Shown in pieces: positions 1 through 5,885 of a stretch of DNA of 7,404 nucleotides. This stretch comes from CAMEON01 sp963643175. GTDB taxonomy: Bacteria > Bacillota > Clostridia > Oscillospirales > CAG-272. The notes beneath the pieces were generated by a model. It saw nothing but the letters and a program-made list of their open reading frames with translations. It was not told the DNA's origin and ran no database searches. Numbering within the stretch: position 1 is the stretch's first letter; every line of letters begins with the position of its first letter. The DNA lies in contig CAVIJF010000055.1 of the NCBI GenBank assembly GCA_963643175.1, positions 1 through 7,404 on the forward strand, read 5' to 3'. The translations under genes were made by a program, and so were the position numbers.

Positions 1-79
1 CGAAACAGGCATGCGATTCGCCGCTCCGATTTCATTATTTTCACCGTTGAATCGCAAAATTTGATGCGGGAACTGATTT

Positions 80-99
80 TTAGAGGTTCCCTATAATGG
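80..99. repeat. Direct repeat copy 1 (core TTAGAGGTTCCCT)
   Basis: The 13-bp core at 80-92 recurs exactly at 227-239, and both copies are followed by an AT-rich stretch ending in ATGG, so the similarity extends to about 20 bases with one or two shifts. On the minus strand each copy reads as AGGGAACCTCTAA, which looks like the terminal sequence of an insertion element. The two copies have the same orientation, so they are not the two ends of a single element as they stand. Confidence 0.5.
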
Positions 100-109
100 G
101 TCTGGACAT
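80..109 (-). pseudogene. Nine-codon mini-frame with ribosome binding site; likely interrupted gene start
   Basis: On the minus strand an AGGAG (124-120) stands ten bases before ATG at 109-107. The frame encodes MSRPIIGNL and stops at TAA (82-80). The last codons and the stop are supplied by repeat copy 1. Good initiation signals on so short a frame suggest that the coding sequence was cut by insertion of an element starting with the repeat, or that this is a leader peptide. I favour the interrupted start, with low certainty; no protein family can be named from nine residues. Confidence 0.25.
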
Positions 110-148
110 GTTCTCTGAACTCCTTTCGAATGTTTGTGTGGTGACTTC

Positions 149-177
149 ATTCTACCAGAATTTTGCGAGCATGTCTG
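149..177 (-). promoter_or_regulatory. Minus-strand promoter-like element inside the repeat-bracketed segment
   Basis: Read on the minus strand there is an extended -10 (TGG followed by TAGAAT, at 157-149) and, 17 bases upstream, CAGACA at 177-172, which matches four of six bases of a -35 box. It points leftward, towards the AGGAG ribosome binding site at 124-120 and the ATG at 109. The order promoter, ribosome binding site, ATG looks like the start region of a real or former gene. Confidence 0.4.
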
Positions 178-226
178 TATCTTTTGGCTCATTTCTTGAT
201 TTTGCGAAAAATATTATACCTTATCC

Positions 227-246
227 TTAGAGGTTCCCTTATATGG
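227..246. repeat. Direct repeat copy 2 (core TTAGAGGTTCCCT)
   Basis: This is the second exact copy of the 13-bp core (227-239), 147 bases to the right of the first. The 3' flank reads TATATGG, against ATAATGG in copy 1. The intervening 134 bases contain a minus-strand promoter, ribosome binding site and ATG. A plausible reading is that each copy is the outer end of a related insertion element, one nested in the other. The sequence alone does not prove it. Confidence 0.5.
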
Positions 247-310
247 TCGCAGTGTCGCTGTACCGCGCATTCTTCTGCCGTCGGATTGTCAGGAATCCGG
301 TGAAAAGCTC

Positions 311-339
311 TTGACGGTTTGTCGGATTTATGGTATACT
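311..339 (+). promoter_or_regulatory. Sigma-70-type extended -10 promoter of the HAD gene
   Basis: TTGACG (311-316) and TATACT (334-339) are separated by 17 bases, and TGG directly before the -10 box makes an extended -10. Transcription should start near 346. This excludes the in-frame ATG at 319, which lies inside the promoter, as the translation start of the downstream gene. Confidence 0.8.
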
Positions 340-396
340 GAAACACGGTTCGCGCACAGGATACAGATGAGGCGGAACCGGAAAAGACGGAACTGC

Positions 397-1092
397 ATGA
401 AAACGAATCCATCCCCCATAAAGCTGATTATTTTTGACCTTGACGGAACGACGGCAGACACGCTCCGCGGCATCACGGCAGCCATCAATCGCGCACTGTC
501 CGCCTGCGGACTGCCCGTGCATACCGAGGAAGGCGTGCGGCGGTTCGTCAATTACGGTACGCGCCAGTTTGTCACGGAGGCTGTACCCGATCCCTGCCGC
601 CGCGACGGGGCGCTTTTGGAGCGCGTCACGGCGCTGTATCTGGACGCTTACCGCGACACCTACATCCAGACCGAGGTATATCCCGGATTGCCGGAGCTGC
701 TTGCCCGGCTGGGGCACCGTACCCTGCTTGCCATGAATTCCAACAAGCAGGATGAGTTTGTCGGGCGGTTGGCGGAACAGCTGTACGCACCCGGTACCTT
801 CATTACCGCGGAAGGCTTTCGCACCGATCGCCCCGGCAAACCTGACCCTGCCGCCGCGCTGGATATTCTGCGCCGGGCGTCGGCGCTGTGCGGATGTGCC
901 GTTGCACCCGGGGAGTGCGTGTATGTCGGCGACAGCGACATTGACTACATGACAGCCTGCCGTGCCGGTATGCGCCCGCTCAGCGTCTCGTGGGGCTACC
1001 GCCCATATGAGTTTCTACGGGCGCTGGGCGACCAGCCCATCGCGCGGACGCCGGCAGAGTTGGAGCAGCTGCTGACCGGCATGGGACTCTGA
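397..1092 (+). CDS. HAD-superfamily hydrolase, phosphoglycolate-phosphatase-like
   Basis: The product is a 231-residue soluble phosphatase of haloacid dehalogenase subfamily IA. All four HAD motifs are visible: motif I DLDGTTADT (nucleophile D14, acid/base D16), motif II in LAMNSNK (S115), the motif III lysine in GKPDP (K148), and motif IV GDSDID (D179, D183), which binds Mg2+. The region around residues 20-95 is the helical cap of type C1. The family includes phosphoglycolate and other sugar-phosphate phosphatases; the actual substrate cannot be read from the sequence. The start is uncertain: ATG 397 puts motif I at the usual distance from the N terminus but has a weak ribosome binding site, while in-frame ATG 367 has AGGA five bases upstream and would add ten basic residues. 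The gene is followed after 67 bases by the DUF4091 gene without a terminator between them, so they are probably co-transcribed. Confidence 0.88.
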   Translation: MKTNPSPIKLIIFDLDGTTADTLRGITAAINRALSACGLPVHTEEGVRRFVNYGTRQFVTEAVPDPCRRDGALLERVTALYLDAYRDTYIQTEVYPGLPELLARLGHRTLLAMNSNKQDEFVGRLAEQLYAPGTFITAEGFRTDRPGKPDPAAALDILRRASALCGCAVAPGECVYVGDSDIDYMTACRAGMRPLSVSWGYRPYEFLRALGDQPIARTPAELEQLLTGMGL

Positions 1093-1159
1093 CACGCCGT
1101 AAGCACCAATCGTAAACCGAAAACCATATACTATCGGCATACAGAAAGGAAACAACACC

Positions 1160-2836
1160 ATGTATCGGGTAAAGATCGTATCCTCCCTTGAAAAAGCCTT
1201 CCTTGACAGCGACATCCGCGCCTTTGAGCCGCTGACCTTCGTCCGGATTCTGAAAAACCAGCGCCTTTCCTTTCAGCTGTTCTGCACATTGGATGCGCCG
1301 GATGACCCGTACCGCACCATGCCGGCTCTGACGGTTGACGGCGCGTTCACCGCCTGCACGACCGTGCGGACGGTGGAACTGGAGCCGGTCGTCTATCCCG
1401 CGCCTGCCGATGTGCTGGCGGCGGACACGAACTATCTGCGCGGTGAGCCGGGGCTGTACCCGGACTGGCTGCGCCCGCTGCATTACGGCGGCGCCGTGTC
1501 GGTACTGCGCGGGCAGCTGCACGCCCTCTGGATTCAGCTTGACCCGCGCGACACGGTAGCCGCCGGGGTGTATCCCGTGACGGTCAGCTTGAAGGGCGGC
1601 GACGAGGTGTTGGCGTCGGCAACGCTGACCGTTGAAGTGCTGGACGCGGACCTACCCGAACAGACCATGAAGGTTACGCAGTGGTTCCACTGCGATTGCC
1701 TTGCCAACTATTATGGCTGCGAGCCGTGGTCGGAGCGTCACTGGAGCATCGTGGAAAATTTTGCCCGCACAGCGGTGGAGAACGGCATCAACCTGCTGCT
1801 GACACCGCTCTTCACGCCCCCGCTGGATACGGCGATCGGCGGCGAGCGCACCACGGTGCAGTTGCTGGACGTGACGGTGACGGACGGCGTGTTCAGCTTC
1901 GGCTTTGACAGGCTGGATCGCTGGATTGATATGTGCGACCGCGTGGGCGTGCGGTTCTTTGAAATATCCCACCTGTTCACGCAGTGGGGAGCCGGGCACG
2001 CGCCCAAGATTATGGCGACCGTCGATGGCGAATACCGCCGCATTTTCGGCTGGGAGACCGACGCGACCGGGGAGGAGTACAGCCGCTTCCTGCGTGCCAT
2101 GCTTACCGCGTTCCTGTCGCACATGAAGGCGCGGGGCGACGATGCCCGCTGCCTGTTCCACATTTCGGACGAGCCGTCCGGCGGACAGCTGGAGCAATAT
2201 CGCCGCTCCAAGGCGGTGGTTGCCGACCTGCTGGAGGGTTATACCATCATGGACGCGCTGTCCAACTATGATTTTTACGAGCAGGGCGTTGTCACAACGC
2301 CGATTCCGTCCAATGACCACATTGAACCGTTCATCCGGGGCGGCGTGCCGGGGCTGTGGACATACTACTGCTGCGGGCAGTGCGTGGATGTCAGCAACCG
2401 TCTGATTGCCATGCCGTCCTGGCGCAACCGCTCCATCGGAATGCAGTTCTACAAGTATGACATCGCGGGCTTTTTGCAGTGGGGGTACAATTTCTACAAC
2501 AATATGCAGTCCGTGAATACGGTCGATCCGTACAACGATGCCAGCGGCGAGTATTGGGTACCGGCGGGCGATACCTTCTCCGTCTACCCGGCGCAGGACG
2601 GCACGGCATACGAGTCGCTCCGGCTTGTCGTGTTCCATGAGGCACTGGAGGACGTGCGTGCCATGAAGCTGTGCGAAACCTTCTACGGAAAAGAGCGCGT
2701 GGTTGCCGAGATGGAGCAGGTTTTCGGCAGACCCATTACCTTCTCGACCTGTGCGACCTCTGCCGCCGAAATGCTTGCCGTCCGCGCCCGCGTGGACGAG
2801 CTGATTGCTGAGGCGATCGGCAAGCAGCAGAAATGA
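1160..2836 (+). CDS. DUF4091 domain protein, glycoside-hydrolase-like
   Basis: This 558-residue protein has the hallmarks of the DUF4091 family. A beta-rich N-terminal domain (about residues 1-165) is followed by a region that should form a TIM-barrel-like fold (about 170-480). Conserved-looking segments are FHISDEPS (333-340, with an Asp-Glu pair at 337-338), GFLQWGYNFY (437-446), the PAGDTFSVYP stretch (468-477) and the closing FHEALEDVR (492-500). Proteins of this kind resemble glycoside hydrolases and often occur with sugar-metabolism genes, but substrate and activity are not established here. There is no signal peptide or membrane segment, so it should act in the cytoplasm, perhaps on an imported oligosaccharide. 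AAGGA nine bases before ATG 1160 supports the start. It follows the HAD gene by 67 bases and is followed by a strong terminator. The HAD neighbour could remove phosphate from a sugar product; that link is inference. Confidence 0.85.
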   Translation: MYRVKIVSSLEKAFLDSDIRAFEPLTFVRILKNQRLSFQLFCTLDAPDDPYRTMPALTVDGAFTACTTVRTVELEPVVYPAPADVLAADTNYLRGEPGLYPDWLRPLHYGGAVSVLRGQLHALWIQLDPRDTVAAGVYPVTVSLKGGDEVLASATLTVEVLDADLPEQTMKVTQWFHCDCLANYYGCEPWSERHWSIVENFARTAVENGINLLLTPLFTPPLDTAIGGERTTVQLLDVTVTDGVFSFGFDRLDRWIDMCDRVGVRFFEISHLFTQWGAGHAPKIMATVDGEYRRIFGWETDATGEEYSRFLRAMLTAFLSHMKARGDDARCLFHISDEPSGGQLEQYRRSKAVVADLLEGYTIMDALSNYDFYEQGVVTTPIPSNDHIEPFIRGGVPGLWTYYCCGQCVDVSNRLIAMPSWRNRSIGMQFYKYDIAGFLQWGYNFYNNMQSVNTVDPYNDASGEYWVPAGDTFSVYPAQDGTAYESLRLVVFHEALEDVRAMKLCETFYGKERVVAEMEQVFGRPITFSTCATSAAEMLAVRARVDELIAEAIGKQQK

Positions 2837-2843
2837 GTTTTCC

Positions 2844-2878
2844 ATTCCGGGAACCGCAAAACCGACGGTTCCCGGAAT
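2844..2878. repeat. Perfect 13-bp inverted repeat just after the DUF4091 stop
   Basis: ATTCCGGGAACCG (2844-2856) pairs perfectly with 2866-2878 around a nine-base loop. There is no T-tract after it, so it is not a classical intrinsic terminator by itself. It may protect the 3' end of the mRNA or help the terminator that follows. Its arms share CCGGGAACC with the next hairpin. Confidence 0.7.
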
Positions 2879-2890
2879 ACGGGAACGCAG

Positions 2891-2933
2891 AAAAAGCCGG
2901 GAACCCCTGTATGGTAGGGGTTCCCGGCTTTTT
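2891..2933. terminator. Bidirectional intrinsic terminator between DUF4091 gene and ricT
   Basis: The arms at 2891-2907 and 2917-2933 are perfect 17-bp reverse complements with a nine-base loop. The GC core is flanked by A5 on the left and T6 on the right, so a U-tract follows the stem in either reading direction. It lies between the plus-strand stop at 2836 and the minus-strand ricT stop at 2943, exactly where convergent genes need a shared terminator. Confidence 0.92.
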
Positions 2934-2942
2934 TGGGGGCGG

Positions 2943-4562
2943 TCACTCTGCCCGGTCGCTGTCTGTTGTGCCATGCACGGGAAGGTCCGCGTCTGCACGG
3001 CTTTCGTTGCCGGTCAGGTCGTCCTCCGGTGCGGCGACGGGCGGTCGGTTTCGTCCGGTATTGCGTGCGCTGCCGGTGTCCGCCGCATCCTCTCCGGGAC
3101 GGGTTCCGGGCGCCTGCAGGGATACCGCATCCCGCTTGTAGCGGCGGGGGGCGGCGTCGGTCTGGTTACGCAGACTGACCTTGACCTCGCCGAGGATGGG
3201 CAGGACTTCCGTGACAACGCCGGGACCGTCCGGCGTCACGACGAAGCTGCCGGGCGCGGGCGAACGGCGCATTTCCTCCTGATATGTCTCGTGCTCATAC
3301 CGCAGGCAGCACATCAGCCGCCCGCAGCAGCCCGAAATTTTGGAGGCGTTGAGCGACAGATTCTGCTCCTTTGCCATTTTCATGGATACCTGTCCGAAGT
3401 CGGACAGGAAGGTGCTGCAGCACAGCGGACGCCCGCAGGAACCCAGCCCGCCTATCATGCGTGCCTCGTCCCGGATGCCGATCTGACGCAGTTCAATCCG
3501 GATATGGAACACGCCGGCAAGGTCTTTGACCAGCTCCCGGAAGTCCACGCGCCCGTCGGACGTGAAATAGAAGAGCAGTTTGGAGTTATCGAACGTATAC
3601 TGTGCCGCCACCAGCTTCATATCCAGCTTGTGGGCGCGGATTTTTTCGACACCGATGCGGTAGGCGTCCGCCTCGCGTTGTCCGTTCTGTTCGTGGTGCC
3701 GGATGTCCTCCGGGGTTGCCAGCCGGATGAGAGGGCGGAGTGGCTGGACGACCAGCGATTCATCCACCATGCGGTTGCCCATGCAGACCTCGCCGAACTC
3801 CTGTCCGCGTGCCGTCTCCACGATTGCCGCCTGTCCGACCTGACAGCGAACCGTTCCGGGGTCAAAGAAGTAGGTTTTTCCGCCCGGACGAAAACGGACG
3901 CCTACAATAACGGTTTTGCCCGTCGGGATTACGTCCGGAATCTGGCGGCTCTGCGGCGTGTACAGCTCATACTGCAGGATGCGGTCGATGTCGGCACTGC
4001 TCGGCACGTATGCATCCGGGCTGACATCCGGTTCGATTGGTACGTCGTCGATGAGCAGGCTGTCCATCCGGGGCAGATCCGCCGGGCGGGCGGCGTGATG
4101 CGGCACGCGCGTGGGGCGTCCCGCAGAGCGCGGCTGCTGTGCCGCGCTGCCCTTGCCGTTCTTATCGGGTGACGGCTTTGCCGCCGGCTTTCCTTCTGCC
4201 GCCCTGTCGCCGGTCGGGGCTTTGCCGGCGTCGGCGGGCTGTCTGCCGGCAGATGCACCGGATGCGGATCCGGCGGGAACCGGTGTTCTGTTGCCCCGGC
4301 GGCGTTCGCTGCTCCACACGGTTCTGGCGCTCCGCGCCTGCCCTGCGCCGGACGCGCCCGCCTCGGATGTCCCGGCGGCTTCGCGCGGTCGGGCATCCTG
4401 CGGCTGATTCTTTTCCCTGTTCCCCTCTGACCGGTTCCCGGCGGGCGGGCGGCGTCGGTTTCCGGCAGGTTGGCGGTTTCCTTCCGCCTTTCCCGCGCGG
4501 GATTCCGGTGTGTTCGCCGGAGATGCGCCGGTGTCTGTATTTTTCAGCTTTTCGTCATCCAT
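2943..4562 (-). CDS. ricT: PSP1-domain protein RicT (YaaT-like) with long terminal extensions
   Basis: The conserved core, about residues 215-480, is the PSP1 domain protein known as RicT or YaaT. It contains VIVGVRFRPGGKTYFFDPG, the GEV turn, FYFTSDGRVDFRELVKDLA, RIELRQIGIRDEARMIGG and the cysteine clusters GSCGRPLCC (C376, C381, C382) and SGCCGRLMCC (C412, C413, C418, C419). In Bacillus subtilis RicT joins RicA and RicF in an Fe-S-containing complex that modulates RNase Y mRNA processing and affects sporulation, competence and biofilm formation. The protein is 539 residues, against roughly 275 in Bacillus. The excess is an N-terminal tail of about 210 residues rich in Ala, Gly, Pro, Arg and Ser with five GNR tripeptides, plus a C-terminal tail of about 60. 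ATG 4562 follows AAAGGAAA at a spacing of about eleven bases. The internal Met166 (4067) would remove most of the tail but has no ribosome binding site. The gene lies 49 bases after holB in the same operon. Confidence 0.93.
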   Translation of the reverse strand: MDDEKLKNTDTGASPANTPESRAGKAEGNRQPAGNRRRPPAGNRSEGNREKNQPQDARPREAAGTSEAGASGAGQARSARTVWSSERRRGNRTPVPAGSASGASAGRQPADAGKAPTGDRAAEGKPAAKPSPDKNGKGSAAQQPRSAGRPTRVPHHAARPADLPRMDSLLIDDVPIEPDVSPDAYVPSSADIDRILQYELYTPQSRQIPDVIPTGKTVIVGVRFRPGGKTYFFDPGTVRCQVGQAAIVETARGQEFGEVCMGNRMVDESLVVQPLRPLIRLATPEDIRHHEQNGQREADAYRIGVEKIRAHKLDMKLVAAQYTFDNSKLLFYFTSDGRVDFRELVKDLAGVFHIRIELRQIGIRDEARMIGGLGSCGRPLCCSTFLSDFGQVSMKMAKEQNLSLNASKISGCCGRLMCCLRYEHETYQEEMRRSPAPGSFVVTPDGPGVVTEVLPILGEVKVSLRNQTDAAPRRYKRDAVSLQAPGTRPGEDAADTGSARNTGRNRPPVAAPEDDLTGNESRADADLPVHGTTDSDRAE

Positions 4563-4583
4563 ACTTGTCTGTTTCCTTTCCGA

Positions 4584-4602
4584 TGCCGGACGGTGCCCGG
4601 CA
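4584..4602 (-). other. Small GC hairpin between holB and ricT
   Basis: TGCCGG (4584-4589) and CCGGCA (4597-4602) form a six-base-pair stem with a seven-base loop in the 49-base gap between the two genes. No U-tract follows in the direction of transcription, so full termination is unlikely. It could act as a processing or stability element that adjusts ricT output relative to holB. It ends five bases before the ricT ribosome binding site. Confidence 0.35.
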
Positions 4603-4611
4603 GTTACGCCC

Positions 4612-5697
4612 TCAGGCGTGGGATATTTCCTGCGCCATACGTGTCAGCGTCAGGCGCACATTTCCGTTGCTCTCCAGTGCTCCGCGCGCTTTCCACACGG
4701 CGTCATACAGCCGGATCAGGGCACGCGATGTGAAGCGATCCGCCAGCTCAGCCGCCGCGTCCCTGTCCGTGAAGAAAACCGGGCGGATGTTTTCCGTGCG
4801 CTTGAGCAGAATCAGATCCCGCACCGCAAGATGCAGCTCCGATAACATATCGCATACGGCATCCCGCTTGGTGTCCCAGCCGTAAACCGCCGTCATAACT
4901 TCGTCCGCCTTGCGGGCAGCCAGACACGCGAGCAGGTTTTCGCACCGTTCGCGGTTGCGCAGAATCGGTGCCAGCGTGCGCGGGTCGGACAGCTCCAGCG
5001 CCCGGCCGATGCTTCCGTTTGCCTGCAGGAGCAACGCGGCAAGTTCCTGCTCCGGAATATGGCGTCCGTGTGCCGCCAGCGCCTCCCTGATGTCGCGGTC
5101 GGGAAGCGGCGCGAGCCGCAGAACCGGTGCGCGGCTGCGGACGGTTTCCAGCAGTGCGTCCGTTCCGTTGCACAGGAGCAGAAACAGCACATTGGAGGGC
5201 GGCTCTTCCAGCGTCAGAAGCAGTGCGTTCTGCGCCTGCACGGTCATGGTTTCGGCGTCCTCTATGATGTAAATTTTGGTGTCCAGCCGGTTGGGCGGAT
5301 TCAGCACGTCCTGCCGGAGGAACCGGACGCTGTCCACGCCTAACGTAGCCTTGCCCTCCCGCCCGATGATGCGGACGTCGGGGCTGGTGCCCTCCAGAAT
5401 GCGGCGGCAGTCCGCGCATCTGCCGCAGGGCAGGGGCGCGTCCGCCGGGGGTGGAACGGGGGGAAGGGAATCGAACATTCCCAACTGGTCGTCATCCTCT
5501 GCGGTCGGTTGACCGGGGCGGTTGCGGCAGGCGATGACGCCGCACAGCCAGCGTGCGACCGTGTGCCGCCCGCTGCCGGGCGCACCGTCCAGAATGTATG
5601 CGTGGTTCAGCCGTCCCTCGCGCACATCGCGCCGGAGCCTGTCCAGCAGGGGCGCGTTCCCGATAACGGTAAAGTCCTGACTGCCTGTGCCTTCCAT
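4612..5697 (-). CDS. holB: DNA polymerase III delta prime subunit
   Basis: The product is the 361-residue delta prime subunit of the clamp loader, an AAA+ protein that helps load the sliding clamp during replication. Visible are NHAYILDG (31-38), a Walker A-like loop GAPGSGRHT (38-46) with Arg in place of the usual Lys, the zinc-finger cysteines CGRCADC (C91, C94, C97, with C57 or C52 as likely fourth ligand), KIYIIEDAETMTVQAQNALLLTLEEPP (141-167) and SRA (188-190) in place of the SRC arginine-finger motif. A Pro- and acid-rich segment of about 30 residues (61-90) is inserted between the first cysteine and the CxxCxxC, making the zinc module longer than in typical homologues. GGAGG seven bases before ATG 5697 fixes the start. 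It is the first gene of an operon with ricT, a pairing well known in Bacillota. The usual upstream partners (tmk, yaaQ) are not here. Confidence 0.93.
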   Translation of the reverse strand: MEGTGSQDFTVIGNAPLLDRLRRDVREGRLNHAYILDGAPGSGRHTVARWLCGVIACRNRPGQPTAEDDDQLGMFDSLPPVPPPADAPLPCGRCADCRRILEGTSPDVRIIGREGKATLGVDSVRFLRQDVLNPPNRLDTKIYIIEDAETMTVQAQNALLLTLEEPPSNVLFLLLCNGTDALLETVRSRAPVLRLAPLPDRDIREALAAHGRHIPEQELAALLLQANGSIGRALELSDPRTLAPILRNRERCENLLACLAARKADEVMTAVYGWDTKRDAVCDMLSELHLAVRDLILLKRTENIRPVFFTDRDAAAELADRFTSRALIRLYDAVWKARGALESNGNVRLTLTRMAQEISHA

Positions 5698-5727
5698 GCG
5701 ACCGCCTCCCCCTTTTGACTAAAGTAC

Positions 5728-5743
5728 CGCTGATGAATCAGCG
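5728..5743. promoter_or_regulatory. Palindrome in the holB leader
   Basis: CGCTGATGAATCAGCG has perfect seven-base arms (5728-5734 and 5737-5743) around a two-base centre. It lies between the predicted holB transcription start (about 5761) and its ribosome binding site (5709-5705). As DNA it could be an operator; as RNA it would fold into a six-base-pair stem with a tetraloop. No regulator is encoded nearby, so its role is open. Confidence 0.4.
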
Positions 5744-5767
5744 ATTCCTTGTAATTCGGCAATGTAC

Positions 5768-5796
5768 AGTATAGCAGAAAATCGGCGGATTGTCAA
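5768..5796 (-). promoter_or_regulatory. Near-consensus promoter of the holB-ricT operon
   Basis: On the minus strand TTGACA (5796-5791) and TATACT (5773-5768) are separated by 17 bases, and TGC before the -10 box makes it an extended -10. Transcription should start near 5761, leaving a leader of about 64 bases. The strength fits constitutive expression of a replication gene. Confidence 0.88.
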
Positions 5797-5885
5797 GAGT
5801 CAGGAGGAAAGAGTCGCGGGGGGAGAAACACGAAAGCGGCATTTCCGGCTGTATTCCGGCAAGTGAAAAATCCCCTTGACAATCC
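5787..5885. repeat. 11-bp perfect inverted repeat covering the two divergent -35 regions
   Basis: GGATTGTCAAG (5787-5797) is mirrored by CTTGACAATCC (5875-5885). Each copy contains the TTGACA of one promoter plus the same five flanking bases (C before, ATCC after). Six of the eleven bases are explained by both promoters having a consensus -35; the other five matching bases are beyond that requirement. Confidence 0.6.

Larger units (their letters stand above)
1..310. other. AT-rich stretch without a convincing gene; probable mobile-element remnant
   Basis: This stretch precedes the promoter of the HAD gene and is visibly poorer in G+C than the rest of the window. It contains two direct copies of a 13-bp core repeat, a minus-strand promoter-like element, a ribosome binding site and a nine-codon mini-frame. 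Frame 1 on the plus strand is open from the window edge to TAA at 94-96 (31 codons, ending in the repeat), so the tail of an upstream gene is possible. Two minus-strand frames are also open over bases 1-79, so a short open frame means little here. I recognise no protein in it. The combination suggests the end of an insertion sequence whose body lies to the left of the window. Bases 247-310 show nothing I can name. Confidence 0.4.

Noticed and set aside
319..396. Upstream ATG 319 as start of the HAD protein
   Set aside because: The ATG lies between the -35 and -10 boxes of the promoter, so it would not be transcribed. The family motif I also fits the shorter protein.
189..551. Minus-strand open frame of 120 codons across the HAD promoter
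   Set aside because: It overlaps the strong promoter and the start of the HAD gene, has no family signature, and mixes AT-rich leader with antisense coding sequence.
1104..1132. Separate promoter for the DUF4091 gene with TATACT at 1127-1132
   Set aside because: A good -10 hexamer is present, but no recognisable -35 or extended -10 stands at the right distance. Read-through from the HAD promoter explains expression more simply.
1652..2998. Minus-strand open frame of 448 codons opposite the DUF4091 gene
   Set aside because: It starts beyond the terminator inside the ricT end and lies antisense to a gene with clear family motifs. The composition (many His, Arg, Gln) is typical of a shadow frame.
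2805..4172. Long plus-strand open frame of 455 codons opposite ricT
   Set aside because: It runs antisense to the well-supported ricT core, crosses the bidirectional terminator and the end of the DUF4091 gene, has no ribosome binding site and shows no recognisable domain. GC-rich coding sequence often leaves the opposite strand open.
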